In this document: positions 59,343 through 64,000 of the stretch, piece by piece
Layout of the letters: the number at the start of each line of letters is the position of its first letter
Position numbering within the stretch: position 1 is the first letter of the stretch
Source: Lacticaseibacillus paracasei subsp. paracasei
Lineage (GTDB): Bacteria; Bacillota; Bacilli; Lactobacillales; Lactobacillaceae
NCBI RefSeq assembly: GCF_000829035.1
Contig: NZ_AP012541.1
Location: forward strand, 2,728,001-2,792,000
Length of the DNA: 64,000 nucleotides
Direction of reading: 5' to 3'
The notes under the pieces: model-generated
Databases searched by the model: none
What the model saw: the letters and a program-made list of their open reading frames with translations, nothing else
Told to the model about the DNA's origin: nothing
Translations under genes and position numbers: made by a program

Positions 59343-59996
59343 ATGCAAAAATATGATTTTTTGAATCGGTTAATTGCCACTGGCTGTGTTGCCGTTGTTC
59401 GCGGTGATAACACCCAAACCGCCATTAAGACTTGTGATGCCGTTATTGCTGGCGGGATTACCGGCATTGAACTAACTTTTACGGTGCCGCATGCCAATGA
59501 AGCGCTTGAGACCTTAACCGAAAAATACGCCGGTCGTCAAGATGTCGTCATCGGTGCAGGAACCGTTCTTGACCCTGCTACTGCCCGACTTGCCATCATC
59601 GCTGGTGCCAAGTTTATTGTGAGTCCCAGTTTTAATCCTGACGTTGCAAAAATATGTAACCTTTACGCTATTCCATATACCCCTGGCGTTTTCACCCCAA
59701 CCGAAATTCAAAGTGCCCTTGAAGTAGGCGTCGATCTTGTCAAAATTTTTCCTGGCAGTGTCGCCGGGATCAATATGGTGAAAGCTTTACACGGCCCATT
59801 CCCGAACTTAGCCATGATGCCAACCGGTGGCGTTTCATTAGCAAACATCACTGACTGGTTTGAAGCCGGCGTGATGCTGGTGGGTGCCGGTTCTAATCTC
59901 GTAGATGGCGCCAGTCAAGGCGACTACGAAAAAGTAACCGTCACCGCACAACAATATCGCGCCAAAATTGCCCAAATTAAGGATACAAGGAGATGA
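59343..59996 (+). CDS. KDPG aldolase (bifunctional KHG/KDPG type)
   Basis: A 217-residue class I aldolase giving pyruvate and glyceraldehyde 3-phosphate. It has VVIGAGTVLDPATARLAIIAGAKFIVSPSFN, the Schiff-base Lys in VDLVKIFPGS, and MMPTGGVSLANI. The ATG at 59343 is chosen; SD GGAAAGAAG. It is the last chemical step of this operon's route and differs from the aldolase at 24261. Confidence 0.92.
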   Translation: MQKYDFLNRLIATGCVAVVRGDNTQTAIKTCDAVIAGGITGIELTFTVPHANEALETLTEKYAGRQDVVIGAGTVLDPATARLAIIAGAKFIVSPSFNPDVAKICNLYAIPYTPGVFTPTEIQSALEVGVDLVKIFPGSVAGINMVKALHGPFPNLAMMPTGGVSLANITDWFEAGVMLVGAGSNLVDGASQGDYEKVTVTAQQYRAKIAQIKDTRR

Positions 59997-60000
59997 TGGC

Positions 60001-61020
60001 ATGCCAACAGTACTGACACTCGGCGAAATGATGCTGCGATTAAAGCCCACCAATCAACAACGAATCCTCCAAACATCAGCATTCGCGGCTGATTATGGTG
60101 GCGCAGAGGCCAATGTTGCTGCGTCGCTGGCTTTACTTGGTGATCAAGTACAATATTTAACCAAACTCCCCGAAAATTCGCTGGGACACACCGCCCGCAA
60201 CACGATTCGCGGCCTGGGTGTTGATACCCAGAAAATCCTTTGGGGTGGTCCTCGACTGGGCATCTATTTCTTTGAAAAAGGTGCAAGTGTACGGAATACA
60301 AATGTTGTCTATGATCGCGCGGGCAGTTCTTTTGCCACGATGAAAGCAGACGAATTTGACTGGCCGGTTTTGCTAAACGATATCAACTATTTTTATTTTT
60401 CCGGCATTACCCCAGCCATCGGGTCAGAACAACAAGCGGCCGTTTTTGCTGCCTGCCAGTATTGTTCCGATCACAACATCACGGTTATTTGTGACATGAA
60501 CTTTCGTGAAAAAATGTGGTCCCCTGAAGCAGCCCAAGCATTCTTCAAAACTGTCATGCCGTTTATTGATGTCTGCATTGCTAACGATGAGGACTTTGAA
60601 GCAACCTTGGGCATCAAGGCGTTTGATGGGAATATGGCAACCGGCATTGACCAACTTGCGGATTTTAAAGAAGGTATGCTCGAAGTTACCCGACGCTGGC
60701 CAAATGTCCACACAGTTGCCAGTGTCGTTCGTAACATTCATTCCGTCGAAGAAAGTCAATGGACCGCTCTCCTGATTCAAAATGATAAAGTCTACCAAGG
60801 TCCTACGTTTGATATGCATATTTTTGAGGGCGTTGCGGCTGGAGATGCGTTTGGCGCCGGATTAATCCACAGTCTCATTCATCATTTTGAACCACAACAG
60901 ACCATTAACTACGCCATTTCAGCAAGTGTCCTAAAGCTGACAATTGGCGGTGATCTCAACTTGGTGACAAATGCTGAAGTTGAGGCCAGCATGAAGACTA
61001 ATAGCGGAGTCAATCGATAG
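60001..61020 (+). CDS. kdgK: 2-keto-3-deoxygluconate kinase
   Basis: A 339-residue PfkB-family kinase making KDPG for the aldolase. Opening LTLGEMMLRLKP, GGAEANVAASLALLG substrate loop, and EGVAAGDAFGAGLIH with the catalytic Asp (near 280). The ATG at 60001 follows AAGGAGATGATGGC, 4 bases after the aldolase stop. Sugar kinases with KDG specificity are longer and match this shape. Confidence 0.92.
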   Translation: MPTVLTLGEMMLRLKPTNQQRILQTSAFAADYGGAEANVAASLALLGDQVQYLTKLPENSLGHTARNTIRGLGVDTQKILWGGPRLGIYFFEKGASVRNTNVVYDRAGSSFATMKADEFDWPVLLNDINYFYFSGITPAIGSEQQAAVFAACQYCSDHNITVICDMNFREKMWSPEAAQAFFKTVMPFIDVCIANDEDFEATLGIKAFDGNMATGIDQLADFKEGMLEVTRRWPNVHTVASVVRNIHSVEESQWTALLIQNDKVYQGPTFDMHIFEGVAAGDAFGAGLIHSLIHHFEPQQTINYAISASVLKLTIGGDLNLVTNAEVEASMKTNSGVNR

Positions 61021-61035
61021 TGTTTTGCAGTCATT

Positions 61036-61077
61036 AAAGACCGGTTAGATTTCTGGCAGAAGTCTACCGGTCTTTTT
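61036..61077 (+). terminator. Terminator of the kdu-kdgK operon
   Basis: AAAGACCGGTTAGATTTC pairs with GAAGTCTACCGGTCTTT, then five Ts. Its sequence resembles the 3' hairpin of the antitoxin RNAs (GACCGTTAGA.TTC). Confidence 0.85.
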
Positions 61078-61122
61078 CGATGCCTAACGCCCACCTTCAA
61101 GCAGCTTACCGATCAACGAGCT

Positions 61123-61767
61123 CTACAAATACTTACTGCCTTCCCGCATTGCCAATGGACTGAGCGAATGGGCAGCCATAAATGCGAGCACCCAATCTGG
61201 GTCAAACTTACTATACTGCCGCAAAGACCACCCGATGGCCTTCTGAATAAAAAATTCATTCGTGTCCAAATCAGCCAAGATAGCTTTGCTAAGCAGCGCC
61301 GTATCCATCGTTTCTTTTTCCAGCAGTTGTAAATTAATCCCGATACGTCGTAACCAAAAATTCGGTTGATCGAAAAACAAATTAAAGACAGCCAGTTTCT
61401 GATCAGGGTGCAGCTTCACATAGTCCGCAAAAATCTTACGCCAAGCATCCACTGTATCCCACCAGCTTTTCTGCACAACAAGTTGTCGAAAAGCCTGCAT
61501 ATCCGAAAAGTGCCAGCGCTTGATGTGATAAAGCGCCAAATCAATTGCCACATATTGGTATTCCCGGGCATCGCGTTGATACAACGCATCAATCCAAACT
61601 CGAATCGTTGGTAAGTCCTCACCGCGACTGGCTTTAAGCAACGGTTTCGTATGTGCCTTGCGTTCCGGTGTTTTGATTCCTAAAAATGGAAATTGATGCT
61701 TCATATACTTCGCCATTTGCGGCGCTTGTGTTGGATCGCCGCTTAGTTCAAAATCTAAAGACTGCAT
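61123..61767 (-). CDS. DNA alkylation repair protein (AlkD-like)
   Basis: A 214-residue all-helical HEAT-repeat DNA glycosylase-like protein that removes alkylated purines without base flipping. The segments KYMKHQFPFLGIKTPERK, KSWWDTVDAWR, IGINLQLLEKETMDTALL and FIQKAIGWSLRQYSKFDPDWV match the AlkD/AlkC family. It is single and followed on the minus strand by none; the rpiA gene lies upstream. Confidence 0.9.
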   Translation of the reverse strand: MQSLDFELSGDPTQAPQMAKYMKHQFPFLGIKTPERKAHTKPLLKASRGEDLPTIRVWIDALYQRDAREYQYVAIDLALYHIKRWHFSDMQAFRQLVVQKSWWDTVDAWRKIFADYVKLHPDQKLAVFNLFFDQPNFWLRRIGINLQLLEKETMDTALLSKAILADLDTNEFFIQKAIGWSLRQYSKFDPDWVLAFMAAHSLSPLAMREGSKYL

Positions 61768-61788
61768 ATGTTTTCTCCAACCATCTAC

Positions 61789-61830
61789 AAAAAGTACGAT
61801 GCTCTCGCCAACGAGAACATCGTACTTTTT
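61789..61830 (-). terminator. Terminator of rpiA
   Basis: AAAAAGTACGATG...CATCGTACTTTTT stem of about 13 bp with an inner GTTCTC/GAGAGC pairing; just after the rpiA stop. Confidence 0.85.
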
Positions 61831-61835
61831 GAATG

Positions 61836-62525
61836 CTATCCACGATGTGCGTCCAGAATCTCTGGGCCATGTGTTGTGCCAACCACCACGGTTTTGACCA
61901 AATCTAAGAACAAGCCGTGCTCCACAATACCGACCTGCTTATTCAGCCATTCAGCCAGCAGATGCGGGTGCTCGATTTTGCCCAGATGCAAGTCAATGAT
62001 ATAGTTCTTGGAATCTGTCAACGCCTTGCTCCCATCTTCATTTAAGCGGTATGCCGGTTTAAGTCCTTCGTCGGCCAACCGTTGCAACAGCTTGCCGCTG
62101 CCAAAAGGGATCACTTCAAGCGGCAGTGGAAATTTGCCAAGGGTATCGACCAACTTGGTTTCATCCACGATCCAGATGTTGCGGGCCGTGTTGATAGCAA
62201 CGATCTTTTCGATTAAGTGCGACCGGCCGCCACCCTTGATACCCTGAAAGTGCTTGTCGACTTCATCGGCGCCATCAATCGTCAAATCAATCTGGCCAAC
62301 CTCGTCCAGTGCTTTCATTGGGATGCCCAGCGATTCTGCTTGTTTACGCGTACGAACACTGGTGGCGACACCGGTGAGATTGAGATGCTCGTCTTTGATT
62401 CGTTGCGCAATCGCTTCGACCAAATAAACCACTGTCGAACCTGTCCCCAAACCAATTGTCATACCGTCTTCAACAAACTCAGCTGCTCTTTGCGCGGCTT
62501 CCTGCTTCAACTTATTCTGGTCCAT
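61836..62525 (-). CDS. rpiA: Ribose-5-phosphate isomerase A
   Basis: A 229-residue isomerase linking ribose 5-phosphate and ribulose 5-phosphate. [18 protein letters not shown] holds the phosphate loop (about 26-43), [29 protein letters not shown] the catalytic Asp and Lys, and [11 protein letters not shown] follows. The ATG at 62525 ([11 protein letters not shown]) is preferred; the longer frame to 62741 has no support. Confidence 0.95.
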   Translation of the reverse strand: MDQNKLKQEAAQRAAEFVEDGMTIGLGTGSTVVYLVEAIAQRIKDEHLNLTGVATSVRTRKQAESLGIPMKALDEVGQIDLTIDGADEVDKHFQGIKGGGRSHLIEKIVAINTARNIWIVDETKLVDTLGKFPLPLEVIPFGSGKLLQRLADEGLKPAYRLNEDGSKALTDSKNYIIDLHLGKIEHPHLLAEWLNKQVGIVEHGLFLDLVKTVVVGTTHGPEILDAHRG

Positions 62526-62682
62526 GGCCAACCATCCTTTTCGCTTAGTTGCCTTCATTATAATATGAATCGGTCGACAGATGGCGAGTTGTGTAGAAAA
62601 AGCCAAATTAATAGATCCGCAAGTTTGACCACGCGGCATCCTGCTTGTTGGCCGCACGCCTTTACCCAAAAGGTACAAAAGA

Positions 62683-64000
62683 TCACGTTGGTTGATACAA
62701 ACTCGTATAAACAAACGATGCCGTCGCGTTCTTGACGCCATTGACGACCAATGGATACTCGGCCAACTGATATCTCTGGGTGTTCACAACATCGACTTGC
62801 TGGCCAATGCCGGAAGTGTTTTTAGCCGTAATTCGATAATGGCCAGCAGCAATATTGGTTTCGAGTTTATAAACAGCAGCGGCTGGTTTCAGCTTGTACA
62901 CTTTGCCAGTGCTTAGACTTGTCAGCGTTACCTTCATGCCAGCGGCTTGGTGAACTTGAACTGATAGGTAATTTGATGCACCGTTCAAACTGATTTCTTC
63001 GGACATCACTGTATTTGGTGCAACTAGTTGCGGCTTTGCATGATATTGCGTGGAAAGTTGAGAACGTTGCGCTGCCACAACGATCGTATTCGGATAGTCC
63101 TTCGCTAACAACCCCGAAAACGTGCTCAGCCCAAGAATAGCGGCCAAGGCAAATCCAACTGCCAACCGATTGCGCGTCCGTTTAGGAATGACAACACGTT
63201 TGCGCGCCGTATTAGGCAAAGCTCCTAGGGCAAAAAGAACAAGCGGCACGATCGCCTGGCCGTATCTTTCTTCAGTTTCCCATAACAAGGTATGGAAGGC
63301 GAGATATCCAAGTGCGGTGACAATCGCCAACAGTCCTATCAAGGCAGTTTCATCACGTAAATCTGGCCGCCATGCCAGCAACCGAATGATTAATGTCAAC
63401 CAAAGCACAATCGTGACAACTTGATAACTCACAGCCGTAACTGCTCTCAGAAATTGTAAATGCTGATCGTACCAAGTCGGCGCCGATTGGAATCCGCCAT
63501 TGTACCAATCTTGGATGGATCTGACATTAAGGAGAATCCCTATTTTGACAAGCCAAAGCTTCATTAATCCAAAGACGCCGAGCTTCTTAACTCGAGTTTG
63601 AATCGTTTGAATGTCGTATTGCTCAACTGCCTGTTTATCTTTTAAGGTAATCGCTTTTTCAATATCCTTGGTGCTATACATCCCGTCAGAGTTTGTATTC
63701 ACGCCCATTAGCATCCAAGACGTAACCGGCAGTTCATACGCAGCATTTGGATGGAAATTAGCCGCAGTATGAATCACCTGTGTCGTTGGCACGCTCAGGC
63801 CGAAACCAGCAACAATCAAAAGAAAAGGCACAGTCAACTTAGTAGTTCTTAGAAGTTTTCGATGCCACAGGATCACAACGATGATGAAAAGTGCTGGCAA
63901 GAGAACAATCAAATTTGGTTTTAGCAATTGACCGACTAAGACAAGCATCGTCAAGCCGATGCCGGCACAAATTCGTTGCAGGTTACTCTTGATTCGCCAT
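62683..64000 (-). CDS. Polytopic membrane protein, possibly a glycosyltransferase (cut by window edge)
   Basis: At least 439 codons, open at the right edge. About seven membrane helices with short loops ([48 protein letters not shown]) precede a C-terminal soluble domain of about 130 residues that looks beta-rich ([18 protein letters not shown] ...). The pattern resembles GT-C type integral membrane glycosyltransferases such as PMT/YfhO-like proteins, with [20 protein letters not shown] similar to the end of the membrane part. Specificity is unknown. Confidence 0.65.
   Translation of the reverse strand, partial: WRIKSNLQRICAGIGLTMLVLVGQLLKPNLIVLLPALFIIVVILWHRKLLRTTKLTVPFLLIVAGFGLSVPTTQVIHTAANFHPNAAYELPVTSWMLMGVNTNSDGMYSTKDIEKAITLKDKQAVEQYDIQTIQTRVKKLGVFGLMKLWLVKIGILLNVRSIQDWYNGGFQSAPTWYDQHLQFLRAVTAVSYQVVTIVLWLTLIIRLLAWRPDLRDETALIGLLAIVTALGYLAFHTLLWETEERYGQAIVPLVLFALGALPNTARKRVVIPKRTRNRLAVGFALAAILGLSTFSGLLAKDYPNTIVVAAQRSQLSTQYHAKPQLVAPNTVMSEEISLNGASNYLSVQVHQAAGMKVTLTSLSTGKVYKLKPAAAVYKLETNIAAGHYRITAKNTSGIGQQVDVVNTQRYQLAEYPLVVNGVKNATASFVYTSLYQPT

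Overview
This is a chromosomal window from a lactic acid bacterium of the Lacticaseibacillus casei / paracasei / rhamnosus type. That placement is an inference from protein content (PTS-rich carbohydrate gene sets, RecA with a low-complexity tail, DUF1275 and DUF554 membrane proteins), moderate G+C, frequent TTG/GTG starts with strong Shine-Dalgarno (SD) sequences, and putative holin-like toxin genes. I saw no rRNA, tRNA, CRISPR array, prophage or replication origin.

Layout. 1-10 kb holds housekeeping and small genes: an aldo/keto reductase cut by the left edge, two Cof-type HAD phosphatases, a DUF2187 protein, a YoaK-type membrane protein, a histidine phosphatase, RNase HI, a LysR regulator divergent from an aminotransferase, recA under a LexA-box promoter, and a DUF554 membrane protein. 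11-17 kb holds a fructose-type PTS with 1-phosphofructokinase, divergent from an RpiR regulator with paired operators, then glpK. 17-20 kb is a small accessory patch: two antitoxin-like RNAs, an IS110-family transposase, a holin-like toxin and an orphan MazE-like gene. 20-27 kb is a Gat-type PTS joined to D-galactonate dehydratase and a KDPGal-type aldolase under a PRD regulator. 27-38 kb is a cellobiose-type PTS with GH1, ROK kinase, GH125 (split by an IS30-family element) and GH38 genes under a GntR regulator. 38-42.5 kb is a second Gat-type PTS with a class II aldolase and a DeoR regulator; its IIB gene has an in-frame stop. 44-48 kb holds a GH13 glucosidase, an anchored protein of unknown function, and a second toxin/antitoxin-RNA locus. 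48-61 kb is a glycosaminoglycan-type locus (heparinase II/III, YajC, mannose-type PTS, GH88 unsaturated glucuronyl hydrolase, IclR regulator, kduI, kduD, KDPG aldolase, kdgK). 61-64 kb has alkD, rpiA and a membrane protein cut by the right edge.

How the genes work together. Most operons import a sugar or sugar acid by PTS, cut or isomerise it, and feed aldolase products to glycolysis. The glycosaminoglycan locus would take disaccharides in by PTS, hydrolyse them, and pass the unsaturated uronate through KduI-KduD-KdgK-aldolase. Four catabolic genes look broken (GH125, GatB-like IIB, mannose-type IIA, GH88), so several of these pathways appear to be decaying in this strain.

The most interesting non-coding signals are: (1) four copies of a small-RNA gene with C-rich loops and an anti-SD stretch, each with an 11-bp-period direct repeat ahead of its -10 box and an intrinsic terminator; (2) a dispersed family of long imperfect hairpins, nearly always lying directly upstream of a gene's SD; (3) related type I toxin and antitoxin-RNA loci, partly decayed. 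All functional statements are inferred from sequence; no searches were run.
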